Positions 34,123-51,988 of a stretch of 64,000 nucleotides of DNA are shown one piece after another. The stretch's first letter is position 1, and each line of letters starts with the position of its first letter. The notes beneath the pieces were generated by a model that saw only the letters and a program-made list of their open reading frames with translations, was not told the DNA's origin and made no database searches. The position numbers were made by a program, and so were the translations under genes. Source of the DNA: Heterodera schachtii. Taxonomy: Eukaryota; Nematoda; Chromadorea; Rhabditida; Heteroderidae. The DNA lies in assembly GCA_023374025.1 (NCBI GenBank), contig SIJG01000002.1, forward strand, positions 1,020,790 to 1,084,789. Direction: 5' to 3'.

Positions 34123-35156
34123 TGGGTGCCACGGCACGGCCGGAGCCTCCGGCACAACGCCTAGAGGGGCAATTTGGACGGAAGGAAGTGCGGCACTTTT
34201 GATCACTCCCATTAGTTAAATGGCATAAATATCCGCGGGGTCGGGTTCCCTGCCGGACATTTATTCTCGATCCGTTCCACGTTTAGCTCGGTTTGTCCCG
34301 AAAAGCGAGGATTTTCAGTGTCCAACGAATCCCTGTGCCGCTTTTTGTTCAACCTTCAAAATTCCGCTACCCAAATATAGTCTTCAAAAATGGCCAAATT
34401 AGTGGGGCTCGAAAATGCCAATCCGGCGGGTGGGATGCCAGCTGAAGCCTCAAAAACAATTAGAAAATCAAAATTTCTTAAGAATGCAAAATTTTGGGAT
34501 TGGTTTAATGGCATCTCTCTTAAATGCCATCCTTAAAATTCATCCATAGTCATTTTGTCTGTTATTGTATTGTACGATTCGATCTCTTCTTTTAAAAACA
34601 GAGGAATAAATTTGAATTCACATTTTGTTTTCATTTTATTAATAAATATTATTCAATAAGCAATTATTAAATAATTGTTCTTATTGCTTAATTAATGGGC
34701 TGTTCATCAATAATCTTCCACAAATCGACCAAAACCCATTAAGACATATTAAATAAAAAAAAACACATTAAATTTATAATTAGGAAAAATAATGAATTGG
34801 TAATATAATAAATTTGAAAGACAAATTAAATTAAATATTCAGAAAATCGTCATCAACGATTAGCCAATTGAAATTCAAGAATTAATTAGGTACCAATTAA
34901 ACAAATGAGTAGTGATGCTCGAGAATCATCTCGGGTCTCACCCCGAGAAAAGTTTCGGTCTCAAATCCATAGCTCTGATCAAGATTTTGGCTTGGAAACA
35001 GCCAATGTTGGAATTCCAAGGCTCGGGATCCAATCTCGAAGATTCCGAGCTTTGTGCCAACACCCGATTCTAATCTTGGGAGAAGGCTGTTTCGCTTTTA
35101 TTAAAAATTTCTCGGGCATCACGCTCATTAATTGCGCCTAATTACGCCCAGCCCAA
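34123..35156. other. Intergenic between convergent genes
   Basis: AT-rich middle section (34,620-34,890). The block at about 34,915-35,060 is dense in TCTCG/CGAGA words. No exon can be supported. Confidence 0.5.
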
Positions 35157-36770
35157 TCAAGTGCGTCTCATTTGTTGCGCCTGCGGTGCCATCATCGGTT
35201 GCATTTGCCCGGCGGGTGGGCCGCCGGCGGTGCCGCCCATGACGGTCTGCGCTTCTACCGGTGGCACCAACTCGCCATGATTGGCACCACCGCCGGCGCC
35301 CTGCAACAGCTGCTGGCAGTTCAGCTCAATGGGCCCACGCGCGCCGTTGCTGCTAATGCCTGGAAGGGAAACGGAGGACAAAATGTGCCAAACTTAGGGT
35401 TTTCGAAATTTGCGACGCGCTTTTTTCCAAAAATTTTTGGGGGACAGGGGGGGGGGGGGGGGTTCAGCGGTGACGTTAGGCGCCGCTGGGAAATTTTTGT
35501 TTTTAAGATTTGTTGATAGATTTTGGTCCAAAAATGACCAAAATTTATAATTATGTGCTAATTTTAATGACAAATTAGGATTTTTTGGTCCGACGGTGCC
35601 GATAAGCGCTGCTAAGGGAAATTTTTTTGATTTTTTAACGAATTTGGTTAAGGAATCAGCAAAATTTTTTCAGAAATTTCCCTCTTTTTCCCTTCGCCGG
35701 CGACCCCCCCCCCCCTAAAAGAATTTCATCGGCATTTGATCATCACCAATCCCAGGGGATTTTTTGAAATTGGCCTGGCTTTGATTAAGACTAATTTGAT
35801 TTGCTGATTTTTGAAACTGATCGGCAATTTGTTTGCCGCTGTTTTATGCTCACCCAGTTGCAATTCCTGCTGTCGCAGATCGCACAATGAGCAGGTGAAC
35901 GCGCACAAATCGGCCTTCACCGTGTTCGGGTAGAACTGACTTTGGCAGAAGGAGGACCGCGCATTCCAAATGGGACACCTGGCAATTAAACACACGCAAT
36001 TAGCGACTAATTAGTGGCTTTTATTTTATTCTTACAAATTGCATATGCCTTTTATGGTATCTACAGTAGTGTGCCATATTAATGCGCCAATAATTTCGCT
36101 TTAATCAAAGCTTTTAGAGGAATTTCTATGGTAAATTTAAAATGATTTAATTTTTTGGGGTTAACTGGTATTTTAAATGGGTAATTAGCTTGGAAAATCT
36201 TATGAGGCCCCATCTCATCATAATTGTCCCCTTTGACAATTGGTCTCCGACTTGTTCGTGCTTCATTCCCACCAAATTAAATTGCCAACATTTCCGTTCT
36301 CGAACTTATTCCCGACCAAAAATTTGCGTATTGTTTTTTGCCCGCCGCTCTCAGCCATTGTTTTATCCACCAAAATTCGTTCCCGCGAAGGATCGGCGCG
36401 ATTAAGCCATTATGCCACCGACATATCACTTAGTCCCCATTATTTCAAAATGCCGTTTCTATCTTTGGCATTTCGCCTTTCTCACAGATGGCCCAGCCGA
36501 TCCGCGCACGTCTGTTGACCGGCGTTGCCGCACGTCGTTGCGCAGCAGCGTTGCATGTACGCGCGGTAGGTGTTGTCCTGGCAGTATTCGGCCATCACGG
36601 CACAATTCAGCGCAATGTCCGAAGATGGCGCGACGCCGCGGGTGCCCAACGCGTCTGAGGGGGGAGGGGGGGCGGAATTAATGGCAAATTGAGATGGAAG
36701 ACGCAAATTGGTGGACAAATTGCTGTGATTTGGCACAAATTTACTCACCAATGCCCTCCTTAATTGTCAT
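35157..36770 (-). CDS. Two-ShKT-domain protein, 5' end uncertain
   Basis: Four minus-strand exons join in frame: 36770-36749, 36654-36486, 35978-35854, 35359-35157 (172 residues as modelled). Two cysteine-rich ShKT units are visible. The first starts at NCAVMAEYCQ and ends RCCATTCG. The second runs from TCADRLGHLCPIWNARSSFC to LCAFTCSLC. ShKT domains are common in secreted nematode proteins and mostly act as binding modules or enzyme appendages; nothing here argues for toxicity. The C-terminus is Gly/Pro/Met/Gln-rich. No signal peptide is present in the short first exon (MTIKEGID), so the true start probably lies further upstream (beyond 36,770). Confidence 0.65.
35395..35715. repeat. GC-hairpin dispersed repeat in an intron of the ShKT gene
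   Basis: The sequence reads GCGACGCGCTTTTTT, then a G-run of about 16, then GTTAGGCGCCGCTGGGAAATT. A second, weaker copy lies at about 35,590-35,625. This resembles blocks at 23,390-23,470 and 23,565-23,640 within the TA-flanked element, so the same repeat family occurs in introns of two genes. Confidence 0.6.
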
Positions 36771-37970
36771 TAATTGAGTGTTAAGTGAAAGAATTAGAGA
36801 TTATCGACGAGAAATGATCTGATTTTTTGCATGATGGCACGTATTAATATTGTTGATCATCAACAATTTAATCCATTAATGAATTGTCTAATCCTCTCGA
36901 TGAAAGCTGATTTGCAATCATTAATTTGGCTAATTAGCTTGGAGATAAATATTGAAATTCGTTTCGGATCAAATGCAAAGTGATCGGGTCCTAGAAAAAT
37001 GATTGGATTTGTTTGGCTTGGCTCATATTTTCAGAATTATTTGTTCGGTGAATGTTATCTCTTTCTGGCAATTAAAAAAATATTTCGTTGGCCTTATCGA
37101 ATAAAATGAGGTCCAATGATCCAAAATTGCCATTGGCAATGGAAAATGCCACAAAATTGTCATTTAAAACTGTTTTTTTTTCTCGGCTTAATTACCCCAC
37201 GGCCATTCATAAAAACAAAATTTACAATTTTGATATGGTTTTAAATTTTACTACCAATTGCTGTCGCCTGCTGTTGCTGCTGGGATTGAATTTGGAGAAA
37301 TTTGTCGAAAAAAATGAAAAATGTGAGAGAAATAAAAAATGCGAAATTTTGGAAATTCATTTTTTCCGATTTTCGTCAAATTATTTTTTGAAATAAAATG
37401 ACGAAAAACAAAACATTTTAAAAAGTAAATTCAAATGCTGAGCAAATAAAATAATTGGGCTTTGTGTGAAATTTTTTGTTTATTTCACTCAAAATTATTT
37501 ATTTGCAAAGAACAAAAGAAGCCAAAAATAGAAATTGAAAATAAATTTAATTAAAAATATTAAAATAATGTAAAATAATATATAAATATTTTCTTTAAAT
37601 TTTATTGTTTTTAATAAAAAATAAAAATAAAAATCAATTTTGATAGATTAATAAAAAGTTAATCCTAATCTTATCTTTGTCATTTACTCAAATCACTTGT
37701 TGATCCCATAGATGCCATTAATTTTTTCATATTTTCCTGGTCGGTTTTGTGGGTTTTGCGGTTGTCAAATTGGCCATGGAGATACCGTAACGGCACCAAC
37801 AGCTGCTGACCTCACCAGATACAGTACACCATCAAACCAAGAGAATTTAAATAATGGAATCAATACATAAATTCATTTAAATCAAATATTTTGATTTTTT
37901 CTAATTGATGGGCCAATTGGTGTTCATTTTTATCAACAATATGGGGAGAAAAAAGAATGCACTGGCATGA
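36771..37970. other. Intergenic / possible 5' region of the ShKT gene
   Basis: AT-rich, with no exon that I can support on either strand. Two TACNGTA words occur near 37,785 and 37,818. Confidence 0.4.
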
Positions 37971-38044
37971 GCCGTTATAGCTCAGTCGGTTAGAGCGTGG
38001 GTCTAATAAGCCCAAGGTCGCAGGTTCGACCCCTGCTAACGGCA
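37971..38044 (+). tRNA. tRNA-Ile (anticodon AAU)
   Basis: The 74-nt cloverleaf is complete. The acceptor stem GCCGTTA/TAACGGC is perfect, the D arm is GCTC...GAGC, and the anticodon stem TGGGT/GCCCA carries loop CTAATAA (anticodon AAT, read as inosine-AU). The T arm is GCAGG-TTCGACC-CCTGC, with discriminator A. There is no intron. The internal A box (TAGCTCAGTCGG) and B box (GGTTCGACCCC) are intact, and an RNA polymerase III stop follows. Confidence 0.97.
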
Positions 38045-38050
38045 GTAATC

Positions 38051-38055
38051 TTTTT
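38051..38055 (+). terminator. RNA polymerase III T-run terminator
   Basis: Five T residues begin 7 nt after the tRNA-Ile 3' end. Confidence 0.8.
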
Positions 38056-39642
38056 AAATTTTTCTTTTTTGAATTTTAAGAATTAGAAGTGCCGGAGATT
38101 CGTTTTGTCAAAGATTTAAATAATTATTTAAAAAACGAACACAAAAATGCAAAGAAAATTTGTTTGTAAAAATGGGGATTTGAAAACCGAACAAAAACTC
38201 GAAACAGTTTAGACAAAAATTTTTTTATTAAATTTAATAAATTTGAAAGTAAATTTTCAACTTTTAAAAATTTATTTCCTTTGACTTTTTGATCCGAATA
38301 AACTCCTCCAATCTTCTTTGTCTATGCTTTTCATTTCCGTCCGTTAAATGGCATCATTTTTTGGTACCATTTGTCCATTTGTTCGTCGCCACTCCATCAG
38401 TCCGTCCGTCATTTCATTTGTTTGTTGGCGTTTGGCGTTGTGCCGCCGCCGCCATTATTTGTGTTCGTCGCACTTTCACAATTTTTGTCTTTTGACTTTC
38501 CGTCTGCTGATCAAATTCCGCATTTTATGCGATCAGCCGAGGGGGCGTGGCCAACGAAAGGCCAACGACTGATCAATCGATCAATTGATCGGTGTGCCAT
38601 GGCCAACTGCTGCTGCTGGCGGAAGCGACCGATCAGTCGAGAGTAGCTAAACAAGAGCGATTGGCACCACAACAAAAAACCGTCCCCGGCGAGCGGGGGA
38701 CCGGTCGGGGTTAAAATTCAATCCGGACCTCGAGACATTCACAATTTGACCAAGATTAGGCGCCATGGGACAAAAGTCTCTTTGTTCGAGAACCGTAATT
38801 AGTCGGGCTCGGCCCGTAACTATCGGTCATCGAATTGGTCCCTGCCGGTGCCGAGTTCTTTGACCCCTTCCCCGGCATGTCTAATCCCGAGATTTCGAGA
38901 GTTTTTGTTGTGCTTGACTGATCCCGAAGTTGGAGGCCGTTTCTGGCCCATTCATTCTCTCTCTCTCTGAACCTGATCTTCGGCTTTTCCAAACATATTT
39001 CGGAAATTCCCATGATACAAATCTCGACGTCTCCTCTTAGCGTTGGCCAACCATTTTTTAAAAAAATCAAATTTTTTTCAATTTCGTTGAGTTAAGCTTT
39101 TCCCCTCCCATTTTATCCCCCCCCCCCCGCCATTATTTGTTATTTTTGAGTGTTTTCAGCAGCAGAAGAGAAGCACTCACTCACTGCTTGTGGTGGTGGT
39201 GATGATTTGATGCTGTTCCTCCTCTTCTCTCTTCTCCCCTCATTTTCCCACCCATCGTCAAAAAAATCATCATTCATTTCATTTGGCGCCGCCGGGGACA
39301 TTTTTGTGTGTTCCGTTTGGCCGTTGGGTTCTCACGTTCCCACCCATTCCCCCGCCCTCCCCCCCTCCCCCCCCCCCCCCTCCCTCTCCATCGGCGGGGG
39401 CGAGGGAAAAGCAGGGGAGGGGCGGGAGCTAATTTATAAGTGGAGCCTCCGCCTCCGCCCCCTCCCCCTCTCTCTCTCTCTCTCTCTTTTCACTACCTAT
39501 TCTCTCCTCATTCTCTCTCTCTCTCTCACCTCCCCCCTCTCTCTCTCCTCTCCCCTCACTCTCTCTCCCTCCTATCTATCCCTCTTTTCCTCATTTCGAA
39601 TGCTTTTCCTTCATTTCCCCTTCTCTTTCCCTTTCTTTGCTC

Positions 39643-39678
<36 letters not shown>

Positions 39679-42600
39679 TTTCTCCCTTCTCTCCCTCCCC
39701 CTCTCCCTCTCTGTTTACATTGGGACACACGCGTTTTGGCCATACACAGATAGACAAACTTTTCGCTTTTTTTTTGATTGTCGTTATTGCTTTTCCAAAA
39801 TCGATCAGCAAATGCTATTAAAATCACTCGAGAAAGCACACACACAAACGCCCCCCCCCCCCCTCCCCCGCGGGGAAGGGCAATAGTGCAGTGAGCCAGA
39901 CACGACGAGCAAAAGCAGACCACAGCTGATGAGGCAACGGCACATTGTGAGCGGAAGAGAAGACAGAGAGACATACACTACTGGCCAGAGAGCACACGCA
40001 TTCAAGGAGATCGGCCAGAGAAGACAGAGTCTCCCTCCCCCCCGCCCCCCGGCGCTTTGTCGTCGTTCGCCCGGCTGCCGTTGATGCTATTTTTGGCAAC
40101 AGCTTTAGCCGGAGGGGCGGCCCCCGCCGACCGGCGCGCGTCCGCACCGCACTCGCGGCTCTCGACCCGTGGCCAAATGCTTCTTTCTTTCCTAAGCTGA
40201 CAGCCGCGCGTGCGGTGCAGCAGCTGCACTTACTCTGCGTCTATGCTCATGCTAATGCATGTCTCTCTCTCTCTCTGCCTCTCTCTCTCAGCCTTCTCTC
40301 ATCACCCCCTCTCTCTTTCTCTCTCTCTCGCTCTTTCCCTCTATGTGTGTGTGTTTCATTTCCTCCCACATTTTCGACACTAAAATCCACGACCATAGAA
40401 CCCCTCGGGTGCTGAGAATGCGGCATGTGGCCAAAACGTGCCAATGGCCACCTTTTCCATTTTCTCTATTTCTCTACCCTCCCCCACCCGCTCTCTCTCT
40501 CTCTCTTCTCTTCTTTCTCTCTCTCTCTCTTTCCCCGTCACAATCCCTTCATCCATCCCCAAAAAATCCATGTCCAAAATCCCGCCCCTCGAGAGTCTCG
40601 ACCGCCTGCTGCCCTTGTCCATCCCCTCACATCCTCCACTGTCTATCCCCGGTGCTGCTGCTGTCGGTTGGCGCTTTCTTGTCGATTGACGACGACAAGA
40701 GCTCTCCCACAACAGCGCCCCCGGCGGGCGAAGCGGGGAGACGGGACACCGGGGAGGACCCCGGGGGGACGGGGATTGGTCCGCCTCCCCGCAGCTACCG
40801 CTGGTGGTGCTGATTGCGGCTATTTTATGGAGGCCGAAATGCTGCTGCTCTTCGTCCCCACCCCTTCCGGCGTCGTCTCTCCCCTCAGCCAGCAGCAGTC
40901 GCCCGCCCCTTCCGCCGGGCTCCCCCTGTCCCCCCCCCCCCACTTTGTGTTGGTCGTCGCCGACGGGGCACACGCCGCCCAAACGGTGGCGGCGGCAGCC
41001 CATCCTTTTGCCCGCCCCTAAGGGCAGGGCACACACCCACCCCACCATTCACCAGCAGCACCACAACATAGTAGCAGAAGCCCTAAAGCAGCAGCAGCAG
41101 CAGTACCACCACACCATCATCGCATCGAACGAACGAAACAAAACAGCGCCCCGGGCGATGGGAGAAGCGGCAGACACGCAGACGCAAAAACCCACACTAT
41201 TTCTCCCCCCTCCCGTGCCCCGCCCCTCTCTCTCTCTCTCTCTCGTCAATTTTCTTTAACATTTTTACTCCTCCTTCTCCTCTTCCTGCTGCTCCCGCCC
41301 CCTCTCTCTCTCTCCTCTTCATCATCCATTCCTTCCCCCGTGTCCCCCGGCCATCCCGAGAGGTCTTTCTGGCCCTAGGGGTGGGGGCTCTTTACCCCTG
41401 GGCCAGCAGCACCAATTGCTCGGCTTCGTCCGTCGTCATCCCCCGCCCGTCGGTCTGTGCTGCCTGCGCTTTCGCGTCCTACTGCTTCCTCTTCTGCTGG
41501 CACCGCCACAGAAATGGAGAAGAAGCATGCTTGGCGGCGCTTGTGGTGCCGCTGCTGCTTTTGTTGTTCGCCGCCGTCCGCACCCCCCCCCCCCCCCCGG
41601 CTTTTGCCGAAAGGACAAAGGCACGGCACGGCGGCATCCCCGCCGGCGTTTTCCTCGTGCCTGCCAAATCCCTCCTCCTCTCCCTTTTCCGCCCCTCCCC
41701 CACACACTGTCTGACAATGATGATGATTATGATAATATTGCGATGATTAAGCATCATTAACTTCCTCCTCCCGCACTCAATCCGTTTAATTGCCATTTTT
41801 AATGACAATTAAAGCCCCCCATTTCCACGCCCACCCCCGCCGGCGGCTTCCATTGTGCCAACACCATTTAATTTTGATTAAATGTAACAAAAAGAAACCG
41901 ATAATATAACATACAAAATGCCGATATTTATCGAGACGTTCGAGACCGTTATCTGACTCAAAACCGGAGATATTTCTCAAAATTTTAGACCAATACTCTC
42001 GAGCAGCATTTGTGCTGTGGTTTTCTTGCTATGTAACCATGTAGTATGGACATTTGTGCTTGGATTTTATCAATCCATGCGCGCGGCTAATTGCAAAAGT
42101 CTCGATTTTGGCACGCCTCACTGTCCAATGAGCGTGCCATTGCTTTTTGTGCTTTTCCTCCCGGTTTTTGATCACTTAACTGCTGCTAATTGCTTTAAGC
42201 CACACCAAAATGGTGGCGGCGGCGGCGGCAGGTGAGTGGGAATGCCATAAAGCCTTCCCCCTCCTCCTCCGCCCACACTTTGCTTTTTGGCATTCGTCAT
42301 TTTGCCACTTTTATCTCCCGGCACACATTGGCATTCCGTCGGTGAGCTTTCCGTTTCTAAACTGTGTTCTTCCCGCTCTCGCGCTCCGCCCACCCTCCGC
42401 CCATTCTCCAATTTCATTACACCACTGCTTCTTTGCTCATTGACATGCTTAAAATCTTTGCCCTCCGCCGCCGGCGGCGCAATTAAATGCCTTTAGGCAA
42501 CACTCACTTTTCCCCCTTTAAATATGCCGCGCCATTAACAAACTTAAAAATCAATAATTGTGATTTACTGGCTTCTCCGAAGAATTTGCGGCTTAACCCC

Positions 42601-44420
42601 AATTTAGAAGCTAATCACAAAATTTTTAATGCCGCGTTTACCCAAATTTTAGTTACGAAAAAAGCCGAAAATAATTTTGGCATTTTTCCAAACCCCGACT
42701 CGCACAATCTCGTCTCGATCAAGTCCAATCCCGAATCTCGAGTGCCGTCTTACTACAATGCGAGCCTTGAAATCCGGCTCTAACATCCAAACTCACCGAG
42801 ATTTCCCGCCACGCATTAGCAATAATTTGCTGTCAATTAACGCAATCGACCGTCAGAGAGAGAGAGAGAGAAAGTACGATCACCAATCAGCAGCAGCAGC
42901 ACCACAAAAATCACACATATTGCACAAAAACCCGGCAGCAGCAGCCAATAATAATCAGTCAGTTCAGTCGATGGTCGCCGGCCGTTCCGTTCCGCGTCAG
43001 TCCCTCCGCCCTTTCCCCCCCCCCCCCTCCCCCCTATTTGTCCCCCATTTGCCCCCCCCCCCGTCTCCCCCCTCCCATTTGCCCCCTATATTTCTCCCTC
43101 CCTTTTCCCCCTCCCCCCCCCCCCCCTATTTGTCCCCCATTTGCCCTCTCCGCTCTCCCTGTCTGCCCCCCATTAGCGCCCCCCCCCCTCCTCTCCCCCC
43201 ATTTGTCCCCCTCATTCCTCCCTCCCTCCCCTCTTCTCCATCCATTTCCCCCCCCCCCGTTTCCCTCCTCTCCTCATTTATTCTCCTCCAGCCCTTCCCC
43301 TCTTTCTCCTCCCCCCATTTACCCCTCCATTCCTCCCTCCCTCTTCCCTCCTCTCCCCACATTTACCCCACCCGTTCGCCGATCGCATTGCATTTTCCTC
43401 TTAAAACACCCACCCATTTTTTGTGGTAAACTTTTGCCCCCATTTTGGCAAAATTTCACATCCCACTTTCTCTACCACACTCTTTCCAGTTCCTTTATTT
43501 CTCGTCCACTGTTTCTCTTCCTCTTCCACACACACTCTTCCCCCCCCCCCCATTAAAATTAATGAAAGTGTTATTTAAATTGATTTTTTAATGTTGTTTA
43601 ATCGGAATTCTCTTCACTAATTACATACCTACATTGTTTAAATCCGCCAAATTGATCAGCAAATTTAAATTGTTTAGCCAATTCCCGCGCCGTTAATTAA
43701 CCAATTAATTGTGAGGCGGTGCTTTGCCATTGCCGACATTTCCTTTTTTGTTTCCATTTGAACGGCAAAAGCATCGGCATAATATTAGTACAACAAAATC
43801 CATCTAAATTCACCAATAAACAAGGAAAGACACATTCTTGATTTGTACAACAAACAGAACAAAGTAAGAAAGGAAGTTGCGAGAAGTTGAAGCAGTACCA
43901 GCAGAACAACCAGGGCAGAAAACAGGGCGAACAAAACGAAGACGACGACGACAACGACAGCGAAACTGAAGCAAAAAGGGAACCGCATCAGCAGCAACGG
44001 AGTTGGGCACGTACCGCAAAAGGCAAGCAAAAACAGCATTCATTCGTTCAATCAGTGACGGATCACTCTCTGATCATTCTCGGGATTCCCGGTTCTCGAG
44101 TCTCGTTCGAGAGATATCGAACGGCTTATCAGTTTTGGCTCTTGATCTCGATTTTCGTCCTCGAAACTAATCGTCTCTCATCGTCGCGAAATGCGAATGT
44201 AGAGCGGAAACATCCTGATCAATCTCGAGAATTGTCGGATGCAATTCTCGTCTTGAGATTCCAAAGCCAAAATTTGTGGGGTTCGGTTCGATCAAAATTC
44301 TCGAAACAATTTTTATATTAAAAAAAACCCGAGAAAACTGTTTATTCGAGAACCGAGGTCGAGAATTGACTTTGAGAATTGCCACCGCTTAATCTCAAGC
44401 AGTAATTTTAAAATTTTCAG
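38056..44420. other. Long pyrimidine- and homopolymer-rich region upstream of Gs-alpha
   Basis: About 6.4 kb with no firm exon. It contains CT microsatellites (about 39,467-39,560, 39,640-39,700, 40,259-40,345, 40,488-40,540), C-runs of 8-18 (for example 39,361-39,380 and 41,586-41,598), and a C/T block at about 43,010-43,380. TCTCG-word patches lie at about 38,720-39,030, 41,930-41,985 and 44,080-44,370. Open frames are Ser/Pro/Leu-rich products of this composition. An acidic/Gln-rich open stretch at about 43,870-44,030 could be a further 5' exon of the Gs-alpha gene, but no splice phase fits. The region may be a large first intron or promoter of that gene. Confidence 0.6.
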
Positions 44421-45398
44421 CACGATTCGCCCGTCCCAACCATTGACCACCCACCAATTGCCATTGTCTCCTCCCCGTCGGCGTCGCTGTCGCAACACCG
44501 GCAAAAGCAACAGCAGCAAAGCGCAGGCGTGGACACCAACAACACCAACAGCAACACAACAACCGCCAAAATCAGCAACAACAACATCGGCGCCAACACG
44601 CAGCAGCAGCGGCGGTCGGAAGCCGCCACTGCTGGCACCAGCAGCAGCAGGTGGGTAATTAGCACAAAGGCCCTAATTGCGGCTAATTAGCGGCGTCGTT
44701 AGCCAATTAAATTAATTGATTGATTGGTTGGCTTTGGCAGGCTCAGCGGTGGTGACGCCGTTGCGGCCAGCAGCAAAGGCATTGCCGCCCGGCTACGCTC
44801 GGCCAGCGACGCGCCGCCCGCGAGCGCCGCGTCGCCGCCGGCGGCGGTGGTGAACGGCTCTTCCTCCTCCTCCGCTTCGCAGCAAGGCATGTCCCTATCC
44901 TCTCCCGTTGTTCGGCATTGTTTTGACAATTGATTGGCATTTTGCGGGCTTTTCGGCACAATTTTCAGTCTCGAATTCCCAGTCTCGAACTTTTTGCGTT
45001 CTGAGAGGGGAATACAAAAATGGCACATTCCCAAACTTTTCTGGGTGTCTCGACCACCGCTGTTTTAAATCTCGTCTATTCTCGACTCAACACTCGAGAA
45101 AGATTCGATTCCGACCTACAAAACAAAAAAAAAAGTGAAGAACAATGACTCACCCCGGCCCATTAGCATTAGCCATTAGCAGGGGGCGGGCAAAAGGACA
45201 AGCAAAGGAGCAGCAACAGCAGAAGCAAAAGCAGTGTCCCACCAATGACACCTTTTGACAGAATGCCAAAATTGCATGCATTTAAAAAATATATTTTTGG
45301 CCAAAAATAAATTTGAAAATAATTTAGGAACGGCGGCAGAGAAAGCGGCGGCCAAAAAGCGCAACTCGTCAACCGCCAGCAAAAAGAAAATGCGCCTG
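44421..45398 (+). CDS. In-phase 5' exons extending the Gs-alpha gene (XL-alpha-s-like N-terminal extension)
   Basis: Two exons (44421-44650, 44741-44886) and the first 71 bp of the next (45328-45398) stay open and join in frame with Gs-alpha. They add about 149 residues: Gln/Ser/Thr/Asn-rich, then Ala/Ser/Pro-rich, then basic (EKAAAKKRNSSTASKKK), right before the usual MGC start. The second exon ends in G followed by GCATGT, a GC donor, and only that keeps phase. Bounds at the 5' side are unknown: the first exon opens after an acceptor (TTTTCAG), so another exon with the start codon must lie upstream. Mammalian GNAS makes an extra-large form from alternative first exons; whether this is a true counterpart is inference. 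Confidence 0.55.

Positions 45399-51988
<6,590 letters not shown>

Noticed and set aside
39150..41760. Many overlapping Pro/Ser/Leu-rich open frames
   Set aside because: They follow CT microsatellites and C-runs, overlap on both strands and have no recognisable motif.
42677..43556. 250-residue Pro-rich frame
   Set aside because: Produced by a C/T-homopolymer block; the repeats read equally well in two frames.
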